Of a stretch of DNA of 64,000 bases, positions 46,125-56,469 are shown in pieces. Source of the DNA: Holacanthus passer (lineage: Eukaryota > Chordata > Actinopteri > Pomacanthidae); NCBI GenBank assembly GCA_025331565.1, contig JAFREQ010000017.1, positions 5,691,001 to 5,755,000 on the forward strand. Reading direction: 5' to 3'. The notes below the pieces were generated by a model that was not told the DNA's origin, made no database searches, and was given only the letters and a program-made list of their open reading frames with translations. Numbering within the stretch: position 1 is the first letter of the stretch; each line of letters opens with the position of its first letter. The position numbers and the translations under genes were made by a program.

Positions 46125-47920
46125 TCACAGGACATAAGAGTTTTTGATGAACTGTGAGGTTTGTGTTTTTATTAAAGATCGATCTCACCATACAGATAAT
46201 TTCAGTTCAGATCAGTGATCAGAAATTTTAGATCAGAAATAAAGCAGGAGAAGAAAAACAGCTTTGCTCTGAAATCCTTTGTGGAATCAAGCTGTTCTGT
46301 TTCCTGAGATATGAAGTCGTTCATAAAGATTCACATGGCGTGAAACAAGGACTCAAACCTGAGCCTGTGAGATTCCTCTTTTCTCTCTGCTCTCTCTTCT
46401 TCTGGTTTTGCTTGAACAGAATAAGCACATGAACATTTTGTCGACAGTAGAAGAAGAAGAAGAAGAAGAAGCAGGCGTCATCAAAGTGTCTTAAAAAAAT
46501 CTGCTTCCATCAGCGTTCATCACGGCGCCTAAAACTTTATTTAAATACTTGTTCTGTTTGGGGTTTTCAGTGTGAACGGTGGATAAAACCAGGTGGATGC
46601 ACTCGATCCTGCTTCAGGAGAAAGTTGATATAAGTGAATAGTGAATGAATGATGAATCTCCCTGTGGTTTCAGTGGAAAGAAGGTCTGGATCACAGTCGA
46701 GTCTGGAAACAAAGGTTCACCTGGACTCGACACAATGTCGTGAAGTTAGACTGTGTGATGTTTGTGAGTGGATCATGGACGTCCTCGGGACAAACATGGA
46801 CAGATTTGACTGACATGACTCTCCTGTATGAAGAAAGACAGAACAAAGAGAAGAGACGGAGCGATAGAGACAGAAGAGACGAGACAGTTTGAAGAGATGG
46901 ACGGACACAGACAGACGGAGACTGAGTGGACGGGAGATGAAAGAGCTGAGCTGTGAGACGAGAGAAAACAAAATGACGGAGAGCAGGAACGAGAGCGTCT
47001 GAGGATGTCGATGGGAGTTTCCCTCTGATGAAAGAAAGTGAGGAGGAGGTTTCGAGGAGCCGTGGTCTGATCATTATCCCTCCGCCGTCGTCGTCTTCGT
47101 CTTCCTCACTGAATCAGACGGTTGATCCTCACATTAATTATAATTAAATGAAGAGTCCTTCAGAAGCTTCTTGCGCCGCTCGTCTTCTCCGACATGAAAA
47201 CTCTCCGTCTCCGTCCTCATTTTACCTTCAACCACTCTTTCATTCACTGTTAAATATATCTAGAAGAAAAAAAAGTTGAAAGATAAAAATAAATAGTGTG
47301 AAGTGTCGTCTTTCAGATGAGTCTCCAGTGAGTGTTTGGCCTCGAGCGGGATCGTCTCACCTGTGAGTCTGTGAGAGCAGCAGGTAGACGGAGACTGTGT
47401 AGGACAACGTGGACACGTGGAGCGAGGTGTCGAGTCGTCGCGCCGCCGAGGAGCAGAGAGAGGAAACGATTTCATTTTATTTCCTCCTCTCTCTCCTCTT
47501 TGACAACGGGATTTTTAGCTCTGTCACAAAATCGAGTCAAACTTAAAACGGAGGCGGCTGCAGCTCGACGCTGAGTACGATCGATCAGCCAATCAGCTGC
47601 TGAGCTGATTCAGACACATTCTGGTTCATTCATTAAATATGTGGCCTTTGCTCTGTGATTCAGTGTCACTGCTTGATTCTTCTGTCGTTTAACAAACCTA
47701 AAATATATTCCATTAAAATGTCGCCTCTACTTTGAATCAAACACCTGTTTGTGTAGATTCAGCCAATCAGAGCCAAGTGAGTTGTTCAGTCCTGCTTCCA
47801 GTCGTCAGTCCACTCCATCTTTTCCTTCTTTCCCCATCCTCCAACTTCACTTCTGTTCGTTCAGTGTTTCTAAATGTTCACATTCTGCTTCCTGATACAG
47901 TTTCAAAGTCGCTATAATAG
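46125..47920. other. Non-coding stretch, nothing recognised
   Basis: Contains (AAG)7 at 46449-46471. 47105-47160 has CATTAATTATAATTAAATG, a homeodomain-type cluster. No gene seen. Confidence 0.42.
46449..46471. repeat. (AGA)n trinucleotide repeat
   Basis: About seven AAG units. Confidence 0.93.

Positions 47921-47948
<28 letters not shown>
47921..47948. repeat. (CA)14 microsatellite
   Basis: Perfect CA run of 28 bp. Confidence 0.96.
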
Positions 47949-47952
<4 letters not shown>

Positions 47953-48090
47953 TATGCACACACACGGTGCCTTTGTGACGAGGTGGCTCTAATTGAATTC
48001 CACGGCCGCCACAGGGATGAGAATTGATTGGCGACAGAGAGAGACGGGAGGAGGAAGGTGGCGTCGTGTGATGATGGGGTCAGAAACCTC

Positions 48091-48092
<2 letters not shown>

Positions 48093-48141
<49 letters not shown>
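48093..48141. repeat. (CA)24 microsatellite
   Basis: Perfect CA run of 49 bp. The 144-bp unique block before it (CTCTAATTGAATTCC) and the 130-bp unique block after it look constrained. Confidence 0.97.
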
Positions 48142-48144
<3 letters not shown>

Positions 48145-48272
48145 CACAAGTTATTGATGCCAGTAATGTTGTTCCATTACCACAAACCATGGCCATATGG
48201 TTATTATGGGTTGTAATCAACTGGAGGTTTCCATGAAGATGAGTGGTTGAGGTCAACTATGTGCCAGGATAT

Positions 48273-48274
<2 letters not shown>

Positions 48275-48304
<30 letters not shown>
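48275..48304. repeat. (AC)15 microsatellite
   Basis: Perfect AC run of 30 bp. Confidence 0.96.
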
Positions 48305-48306
<2 letters not shown>

Positions 48307-48850
48307 ACAGATGACAGGAACAAAGACGATGCTTCAGTCATCTCTTCGTTCTTCTGTACGTCTTTAAATCCATATGATTCTCAGATCTGCTCTTCTGTGT
48401 TTTCACAGCAGTCGATCACGTCCAGGTGTGTTTTCACAGTAAAATCCAAATTAAATACGTCAGTGGACAGTGAGATTCTTTTGTCCTGATCTGATGAAGG
48501 TGGAATCAATCAGGCCACGTGTTGAATCTCATTTCAGGCTGTTTCATTCACACGTGCAGAACAAAAGTGCGACTCAGAGTTTGTGCTGAGACACAGACTC
48601 AGACAGGATGAATGGAAACGGCTCATGGACAAGAGGACGAAGCTTGTCTGTCCATGAACAGTCTCAGAGACACCGAACGTTTGTCCTCTGGCTTCCTCTG
48701 GTTCATCTTTCTTACATCGCTGAGAAACAGACCTGCTGTTAAAGTTACACAAACTTATAAAAGATCTGTAAAGTTGATTTGAAAGTTTGAGACAAACACA
48801 AAGAAAAATAAACACGGCGGCGTCAACTTTCAGTTCCTGTAATAACACGC

Positions 48851-48876
48851 GTTTGTTTGTTTGTTTGTTTGTTTGT
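48851..48876. repeat. (GTTT)n tetranucleotide repeat
   Basis: Six GTTT units ending in GTGTG. Confidence 0.95.
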
Positions 48877-49128
48877 GTGCACAGGAAACACAACACATCT
48901 ACAAACACTGCAGGAGACGCGACGCCCTTTAAAATGAACTCGACCTGAACCTGAACTCAAAGCCGTTTCTGTTAAACACACGTAAACACACACGACCTGC
49001 GGTTCTGAGTTTCCTGAGTGGAACCGCAGCTTCTCATGGCCTGAAGCTGCTCGTTACACATTTAGCAACACCAGCGTCTCCTTGTTCTCCTTCTTTCATT
49101 TCATGTTCCTTCATCTTTGTTTGCCTTT

Positions 49129-49154
49129 CACACACACACACACACACACACACA
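49129..49154. repeat. (CA)13 microsatellite
   Basis: Perfect CA run of 26 bp. Confidence 0.95.
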
Positions 49155-50025
49155 GCAAACTTGGCGATGCTTGTGAGGACCTTCTCTTGTAAACCAATGC
49201 GGGGACGTTCTGAGGACGTTTTGGACAAAGCTCTTGACGCCGGACGGCGCTCAGCAGCTTCAGGCTCCTCCTCTCTGTGACAGACGATATCAGCTTTAGC
49301 ATTAACATTAATTCTGCTGTCGAACGTGTTCTCTGCTCGTCGGCGTCTGAGTTCAGCCAAAGATTGATTTTGCATCAGAAGAAGCATCAATCTGAAACAC
49401 GGCTCGGAGACGTGAGACGTGTTTGTGGTTCAACAGACCGACAGAGGGAAGAAATGTTCGGCTCATCACGTCAGTGTCAGGAGAACCTCGCAGTTAAACT
49501 GATCATCAATAATCAACCAATAATTTAATCTTGCTGACTTAACATTTTTGATTGATGAACAGACAACACAGTTTAATAAGCATTTCATTTTTCAGAGCTT
49601 TGCCGTTTAGTTACTTGCAAATACTGAAACTAATTCTGATTTGATGCTGGATTTGATGCTGGATTATTCGTCAGTGCTTCCAGATCATTACAAATTGTTA
49701 TTACAAAACCCAATCTGCTTCTGATCGAACACTGGTTTGACTGAAGATCCTCACGAGACAAATGAAAATACTCTCGTTGCTTAATTTCAGTCTTCTCAGA
49801 ACGGACGCAGCTTGTGACGGCGTGAGTGACGGAGACGTGTGTCGTTGGACAAAAAACACCTTTGATTTTCACCTCATGAAACGAGTCTCTGCATCAAACA
49901 CACACTTTCTGCTCATCTTGTCCACAAGAGCACCTGACACACACACATCAGGCCGCTTGTGTGTGTTTGTGTGTGTGTGAAGACACACAGGCCGAACAAA
50001 GCCGCAGTGTACAGAGAGGAGACGA

Positions 50026-50061
50026 GGGGAGGAGGAGGAGGAGGAGGAGGAGGGGGGGGGG
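50026..50061 (+). repeat. (GGA)n followed by a G10 run
   Basis: Nine GGA units run into ten consecutive G bases, a strong G-quadruplex-prone element. It lies immediately before the first cluster of GTTGCCAGGTTGGA repeats. Confidence 0.92.
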
Positions 50062-50107
50062 TTTGTCCCTCTCAGCTTATCTCACCACAGAGCGCTGCAC
50101 CTGCTGC

Positions 50108-50945
50108 GGTTGCCAGGTTGCAGGGAGGTTTACAAGCAGTGCCGGGTTGCCATGTTGGAGTGATTTTAAGCGGAGGAGGTGAGTGGATTTGGAGGGAGCG
50201 CAGTGGAAAGAATCCCGTCGCCATGTCAGGCTCTTCAGATGTGAAGTGCTTCAGTTGGATGCAGGGCACAAGTTGCCAGGTTGGAGTGAGTTTTAAGCCG
50301 GTTGGAGGGGAGGCGTGGGGAGGCAGATGTTGTCAGGACGGTTAACAGGTACAGAGGTTAATGCAGAACAGGGACGGTTGCCAGGTTGATGTAATTTTTT
50401 TTAAGGAAGGGAAGTGGAGAGGACAATTTGGAGACACGGAGGCTCAGTTTCTGTGCAGCTTGTTTGAAGCACACTGTGCTCTGACACGGTTGCCAGTTTG
50501 GGATGATGTTAATCCAGTGAAAAGGTTATGGTTCGATGATTTCACACCAGCAGAAACAGGTGAGGCAATTTGCGGAGGTGGATATTTGTTGCCATGTTGG
50601 AGTAATTAGAAACAGCTGTGGCAGCTGGGTTGCCAGGTTTGAGGGTGGAGTTTTCAAGGCAAAGCATTTTCAGGAGGAATTTTGTCACAGTGGCAAGTTT
50701 TGGCAAGTTGGAGGCTCAGGCGTGTTTTCACAACTTTAAGAGCAGGGTGGAAGGACTTGGTTGCCTGTTTGGAGATATTTTATTGATTGACTTTATTTTA
50801 CAGTAGCAAGTGTCAGAGTTTGGAGAAGTGATGAAAGGATGAAAAGGGAAGATGGGAAAACTGAATCTGACACTAGACAGAGTTTTGAGTATTGAAGACA
50901 GTGGATGCTGTGTTGCCAGGTTGACATCTTGACAGGTAAGTGTTG
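50108..50945 (+). repeat. Degenerate GTTGCCAGGTTGGA repeat, cluster 1
   Basis: The motif GTTGCCAGGTTGGA and close variants start at 50109, 50146, 50272, 50377, 50489, 50588, 50629, 50692, 50759 and 50912, always on the plus strand. Several copies continue with GTGA.TTTTAAGC.GGAGG or similar and end near GAGAGGA/GGAAGTGG. That indicates a diverged tandem unit of roughly 100-125 bp with short deletions. Chance open frames occur here (49959-50345 and others) because the units are G-rich with few stops. I do not recognise the family. Confidence 0.8.
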
Positions 50946-52194
50946 GTTTCCAGGACAGAGGTATTTTTAGCCAGTACCAAGGACACAGTGTACTCACATA
51001 TAGGTACTTTATATATTTTATTTTTATCTCTATGGTGAGAAACGAAGCCCTTGTGTTTTTACACCACTTCCAGGTGGTCACACTCTGTTCAGTCCTGGTC
51101 ACGTGACTTCTCTCGTCCTCCAGAGATTTTATAACGAGCTCCATCTCCTCGTGTCTTGTGGAAACACAGTGAGCTGGGACGTGTCCACAGTGTATTTTTC
51201 AAACCGAGGTTCTTCCGGGCTTCGCTCATCCAGCAGCTCGTCGGCTCACAGCGGCCGAACCGGGGAGGAAAACCAGGTCACCTCTGTCTGAGATGAATAA
51301 CTTGGTGGATGGTTTTCTTCAGCGAGCAGGGAAATAAATCTGTGCAAGAGAATGACGATGTGTGTCATCTTCAAAATCTTGCAGTGCACGATGAAAGAAT
51401 TTTATATTGAAAACGTTTTTTAAAGATAGATGGAGATTTCATGTGTATCCATCAAATCATTTGCTCTCTGAATCTTGATCATTTATCTAATTCTGCCTCT
51501 TAGTTTTTGTTTCTTCTTCACTTCAGTCTGTGAAAATTCTGTCGATGAAATGTCTCTTTTTTTTGGTGAAGAGACTGAAGCGAGGTGGTTTAACAGGGAG
51601 ACAATAAATAGGGAAAGTAATGTTTTCTCTTTGTTTGTTTAGTAAAAAATATGATTCGCTTGTTCATTTACACCTCACCTGCCTGAAGAATGGCCACATC
51701 CTTCAAACCTCCAGTTTTTAATGCAGGATTTCTGTTCATCTTTGAACATGAGTGTTTTTCTGTGTTTTGCGCCTGAGTTGTGAAACAGCACAGACTCTAA
51801 TGTAGGATCAGGTGAAGTGATTAAGTGAAAGCTTGGGTCAGTGTGAGGGAAATATCACGGTCTTATATCTGGGGAAAAAACGTACACATGTATTTGCCTG
51901 AAAGAGCTTGAACAGCTGTTTGCAGCCGTTTCCATTTTTCCACTGATTTTGTATGAAAGCACGTTGAATGAGACCCTTCGAGCTCAGGCTGAAAACACTT
52001 TTGGACCATGACAAATCAAACTGTTGTCCATGTGAACATGTCGGCTCTGGCAGCTGATCGAAGCCTCGGAAGCTGTTTGGTTTGGTCACGATTTCCCAGC
52101 TTTGAATACTGTAACTCGTGAACCTGAAAATATTTTGAGCCACTGGCAAAAGCAGCGATATGAGAGAAATGTGAGTGTTACTGGGTTTGAGACG
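50946..52194. other. Stretch between the two repeat clusters
   Basis: No GTTGCCAGGTTGGA copy is seen for about 1.25 kb. 51830-52190 contains GAGCCACTGGCAAAAG and GAACCTGAAAATATTTTGAG, phrases shared with the outer part of cluster 2 units, so decayed copies may extend here. A consensus splice donor (CAG GTAAGT) at 50934 has no acceptor partner I trust. Confidence 0.4.
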
Positions 52195-52972
52195 TGGAAG
52201 CTGGAAAGACTTTTGTTGCCAGATTGGAAAAGGGCTGCCAGGTTCACGTGGTATGTTGTTTTACTGCTCGTGTATTGATCACAGCCCAACGCGGAGGTTA
52301 TTTGATGCATGACGGCGAAGGCGAGGTTTTATTAACACACTGCGAGTTTGCCAGGCTGGAGAAACAGATGGAACCATCAGGTGGAGTGAGGGGAAAATAA
52401 AGCGGGTTATTTGATTTTCGAGAAGGCAAAGAGGGTTACGGTTGCCAGGTTAAAGCAACGTTTGCAGGCTGAAGTGAAAAATGCTTTGCCTCTTCAAATA
52501 CTATGAGCCACAGAAGGAGGTTATTTCCTTCAGGAGCCTGAAGAAAAGAGTTATTCACACAGTGTAGAGTTGCCAGGTTGGATTGTTGTAAGTTTGACCT
52601 CAGAGATATTTGGAGCCATTTGAGAAAATAAAAGGGTAATAGGGCACAAAAAAGAGGGGTTATGTGGAGTGGGAGAAGTTATTTTTTCCAGGGCAGAGCA
52701 GGGTTGCCAGGTCAGATTGATACAGGTTTGCACTGAAAGACATAGAGAGACAGAGATAAACAGAGGAAGAGGAACGTCGATGTTGCCACTTCAGGTTCTG
52801 TTAAATTCAGAGGGTTCAGGTTATTTTGTGCAGAATGAAGGTATCGACGCTGTGTGAGGTTGCCAGGTTGGATGCTGCTGTTAGACGCTTGGAAACAGGA
52901 GAGTCAAGAGATATGAAAATCAATACATGATCTACCTTTGCTCCTTTTTTAGGAAACGTTGCCAGGTTGGAC
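52195..52972 (+). repeat. Degenerate GTTGCCAGGTTGGA repeat, cluster 2
   Basis: Core motifs start at 52215, 52234, 52346, 52441, 52569, 52703, 52782, 52859 and 52958, in the same orientation as cluster 1. Between cores, phrases recur in a fixed order: (A)TATTT.GAGCCA, then a gap of 7-25 bases, GGTTATTT, and CAGAGCAGG or similar before the next core. Typical spacing is 77-134 bp. This shows one ancestral tandem unit longer than the core. Confidence 0.8.
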
Positions 52973-55089
52973 TGAAAATGTCTTCACCTATAAATTGGTT
53001 GTTGGTGGGTTCCATCAGCATAAGTTGATATTTTTTAAACTGCCAAGATTATTGAACACAAATGCAAATTCAAAATACAAAATGTGCTTAGAAACACATC
53101 ATTTATTTGATGGGTCACATGGTCACAAGAGCTTTTCTGTCTAATTTCTTGTTCCTCATCCACCAACACAGTTTACACACATCAGCTAAAATGTGCAGGT
53201 TTTTGAACCTGGATTTCAGGCCTGAATAAAAATAGGTCTCGTACCTGGATCATGTGCAGCAGTGAGTTAGTTTAAGCTTCAATTCCTCCACTGGCAGAAT
53301 TTGAAGCAGCCACTAGAAGCGAGTGTCGTGATCAGAGCTCCTCCGCTCCGACACTTCACCGAGGGAAGAGTCGCAGAGAGAAAATGAAAGTCAGCACCGG
53401 CAGAAGGCAATTTCTTTTCATTGTAGTTTTGAAAATAGCTGCCTGAGCCAAACGCTGTGTGCACAACACCTCATCCACTTAACACTCGGGAGCAGAATAG
53501 AGCGACGGTTCACACCTCCCATCCGTCATATTCGATAATGTGCGGCTTCCTACCAAGACGAGAAACCTGGGCGACGGCCAGAATCCGCTGTCATCAGGAG
53601 GCGTTTTCAGAAAGTCACATGATCTGGCTGATGAAACAGAGACACTGACTTTAGCTAGTGGACAAAACCGGCTGCCGTTTAAAGAAGAACCCACAGTTTC
53701 TTTGTCAGGTATTAGAACGACATTCAGAAACATAATGAGGAAGAAAATAAAGGAAATTACAACCATATTATTGTTTTGAAGGTTTTTTGTCCCAGCTACA
53801 AAATTAATTCCCATATTTAGTAATTTCATTATTTGGTGTTTCCTCAACCTGCTTTCCTTCTTCTCATTAAATTAGGATCACCTCATTTTTCCACAGTGAA
53901 TTTAAAAAAAATCACGAGCAAGAGAACGAGGACAGACAGAGAGTCAGTCGTCTGGTTTCTTCCTGTTCTGATGAAACTTCTTTCTTGCCGTCACACTCAT
54001 CTGTAGCTGCAGTAAACCTGGATGTGACGCTATGTTGTTTCCTGTTTCTCTCCTCACAACTCGGCCATTTACAGAACGGATCACTGTTTTTGTTTGAGTG
54101 TGTTTTTCCTTTAATGACCACAGGGTCCCGAGGGACGAGTAGAAAAGGGGCCGTGGACAAATCAGAGCGAGGAGCCGGGCTCGCTGGAGTCGGGCCGGCA
54201 GGAGGACGACTGCCAGCCTTATTTCACAGAAGGACTGACGGTTCCCAACCAGAAAATGTGCTTAGAAACCCGGACAATTTCCCACAGTCACCTATTTAGT
54301 CTTTTTCACTTCAGTCTCAAAGGATCTTTTTATAACTGTGGAAACACATTTAGGAAATGGGCCAAACTCATCGCCCATATGTCTCAGTGGGAGACCGAGT
54401 GTCGAGTCTATCAGCGAGGATGAAGGAAGGCTGGAAGAGACACGCAGCCGTGTTTAGTGTTGAGGGAAAGACAGGGGAGATGTAAATAAATGACAGAGGG
54501 GACGAGGAGGAGACGGCTCAGACAAAATGGAAGCAGAGACACTGAAGGCGAGTGAGAGGGACTTCACACCATCTGTCGCCGCCGTTCTTTGTCCCAGAGG
54601 CGACGAGCTCGGCTCAGTTCGCTCCTCAGAGTTTTACCGTCACAGCTAACGGTCGTGTCGAGCCTCGACAACCGTCAGACAAGGTCAACGCTTTACCTGC
54701 AAATTGTCTGCAGTCAGCAGGGACATACTGAACTCGGGAGCTGCACAGGGCTGCAGGTTCGCCAGCGCCCCCTACGGCACAGAGACTGAATCAGTACAAT
54801 GCAGTAGTTTTCTGCTTGATTTCATGTTTGTTGCAGTTTGACACTGATTCGTGCAACAAAAACCTTTGATTGGAGACGCATTCAAACATTCAAAGAGCAC
54901 TCAGGCAGTTTGGTGTTGCATTTTCATGGATTTTCAAGAGACAGATTCATGAAAGAAAGTTCAGTGTTGGACCAGAGGTTGAAATATCCAAGACCTGATC
55001 CTGCTTTTCCCAGTGGTGTTTTTCATTCCATCACTCGTGTCTGGTCAACACACGTCTTTCACACATCAAGCCCCAGTTTTAATGTGCAA
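52973..55089. other. Non-coding stretch with a weak open frame
   Basis: Mostly unique DNA. A plus-strand open frame at 54118-54423 follows an acceptor-like CCACAG and ends with CGNTFRKWAKLIAHM, loosely like half of a C2H2 zinc finger. The first zinc cysteine pair is incomplete and no donor is clear, so it is not called as a gene. Confidence 0.38.
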
Positions 55090-55160
55090 GCTGAGAAAAC
55101 ATGCCTGATGACGTCATTATGACATCATCATTATGACATCATCAGGGATGTTTTCTCAGC
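55090..55160. repeat. 71-bp near-perfect inverted repeat with CRE core
   Basis: GCTGAGAAAACAT at 55090-55102 is matched by its exact complement ATGTTTTCTCAGC at 55148-55160. Pairing continues inward through CCTGATGA..GTCAT with only about three mismatches, so each arm is about 33 bp. The core carries TGACGTCA (55109-55116), a full CRE site, and two TGACATCA variants. It could be a small foldback element, a regulatory palindrome or an RNA hairpin. Confidence 0.85.
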
Positions 55161-56184
55161 TCCTTCAGAAACACAGAAAGACGCAACTGTTTCCTCCTTC
55201 GGACTGGAAAACTGATCAAGCGTTGGAGGGAGTCTGCAGGTTTTAAATAGCAAATGTTGTTGCTTTATAAAAAAAGGATCTACTGACAAGTTCATCACTG
55301 AGCTTGTGTCACTGTCGTACACGTGTTGCTGTAGTACTACATTATGTATATATTATGCAGTATTATGCAGTACAAACTCATGCTGTACAGTAGATTTATC
55401 AGAATGTGTTTCTCAGACGTCCATCAACATCTCTGACCGGAGAGTCTCTGCGGAGGCAAACTAGACAAAGCAAAATTTCTTTGTGTCACAATGAGAAAGT
55501 TTACATTTAGAGAACATAATTAAAAAGTTAAAAGTCTGTACGTTATCAATCTATTTTTGTTTACGACTCAAAGACCATGAGTGAGTCTTGTTTAATGAAA
55601 GAAACGATTTCACTCACTGAGTCATGTTAAATGCAGGAAATTTTCTCAGTTAAACTTTTATCCTTATTAAATTCATATCTTAACTCAACGATTCAAGTTA
55701 AACAGGTTTAATGAGCAGATTCAATGATGGATTCAGATTGAACAAACTGATATTGAACGTCGTCCCGACCGAGCTCAACTCAGCTCAGTTTAGATCCAGA
55801 GTTGAGTCGACTGTGGGGCTGACGACTGAAGGAGTGAAATGATGTGTTGCTTCTCCTGTTTCGTCTCGTCCTGTGTGCTGTTTCCTGTCAGGCCTGTTTG
55901 TCAAAGGACTCTTACTCCCATTTTGTGGAAGGATGTGTTTTTCATCATCACATCAGTCGTCTGTAGCTGAAGTGTAACGGCTGCGCTGATTGATTCCAAA
56001 CTTCAGCCTCACTTCATCTCTAAACTCTGTCTCGCTGCCATTGACGGGAGGAATGGAGCCTCTTTTTACCCATGATGCCTCTTGCTGTCTTTGTTTCATG
56101 TCAGTCCTCCAGTCGAGTTCCTTCTTCTCGTCCCACTGATGGAGGCTTTTTGCTGATTGCTGAAGGCGTCACTTCACCGGCCAA
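55161..56184. other. Non-coding stretch, presumed intron
   Basis: Unique DNA. TATTATGCAG is duplicated at 55354-55372. No gene seen upstream of the exon candidate. Confidence 0.42.
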
Positions 56185-56185
56185 G

Positions 56186-56292
56186 TCGCCATGTGGCTGC
56201 TCTGCCGTCGTCTCGCTGCATCTGTCCACTCGTCTGCCTCCTTCCTTCCTGCCTCTCGACCTTCTTCTCATCACTTCTCCTCTCCTCTGCAG
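56186..56292 (+). other. Strong splice-acceptor region
   Basis: From 56186 to the acceptor AG at 56291-56292 there is no AG dinucleotide (about 106 nt). The last 70 bases are almost pure pyrimidine (TTCCTTCCTGCCTCTCGACC, then TCTCCTCTCCTCTGCAG). Candidate branch sites GCTGATT and GCTGAAG lie near 56151-56164. This is unusually good for chance sequence. Confidence 0.5.
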
Positions 56293-56331
56293 GGAACCTT
56301 AGCAGACTTTGACGGACGGCTGGCTGAGCCA

Positions 56332-56355
56332 ATGACGGGCTTCGAGGACCTTTAA
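56332..56355 (+). CDS. Possible upstream ORF (MTGFEDL)
   Basis: ATG ACG GGC TTC GAG GAC CTT TAA lies 65 bp before the proposed main start, in another frame. Its purine at -3 (A of CCAATG context is weak) gives only moderate initiation context. If the exon is real, it may reduce translation of the main frame. Confidence 0.25.
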   Translation: MTGFEDL

Positions 56356-56419
56356 CGCACGTCTGCGGGGTCGAACCTACGCGGACGTGCACGCCACGAG
56401 CACGCGCACGCGAACCCGG

Positions 56420-56469
56420 ATGAGCTCCAGCCCTGCGAGACGAGGACGGCCCCCCTCCCTGTTGAAGAG
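56420..56469 (+). CDS. Putative N-terminus of unknown nuclear-type protein, partial
   Basis: Reads MSSSPARRGRPPSLLK with a split arginine or serine codon at the donor (ends in phase 2). The segment RRGRPP matches the core of an AT-hook (GRP flanked by basic residues), which binds the minor groove of AT-rich DNA in chromatin proteins. A Ser-rich, Arg-rich start without a signal peptide is compatible with a nuclear regulator. The start context (CCCGGATGA) is mediocre. The continuation must lie in a later exon. The acceptor at 59444-59446 (CTTCTCCTTTCAG) would stay open for about 50 codons in phase, but no family emerges. The AT-hook label rests on six residues. Confidence 0.35.

Larger units (their letters stand above)
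48305..50025. other. Non-coding stretch with small repeats
   Basis: A (TTTG)6 run lies at 48851-48876 and a CA run at 49129-49154. GATTTGATGCTG is duplicated at 49638-49662. No gene seen. Confidence 0.45.
56293..56469 (+). other. Best exon candidate: 5' UTR plus start of coding region
   Basis: A 177-bp GC- and CpG-rich segment between a strong acceptor (AG at 56291-56292) and the donor GAG/GTAGGT (GT at 56470). Frame one holds an ATG at 56420 followed by 50 open bases to the donor. In-frame stops precede it within the exon (TAG at 56299, TGA at 56338), so 56420 would be the first ATG of that frame. The other frames have stops. A 7-codon upstream ORF lies at 56332-56355. The base composition, both splice signals and the placement of stops fit the first coding exon of a vertebrate gene. 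I cannot name the gene. Confidence 0.45.

Noticed and set aside
45745..46191. 148-codon minus-strand Cys/Leu/Ser/Val-rich frame
   Set aside because: Direct translation of the (GACA)n array.
50934..50940. Perfect CAG/GTAAGT splice donor
   Set aside because: Lies inside the GTTGCCAGGTTGGA repeat with no partner acceptor or open frame.
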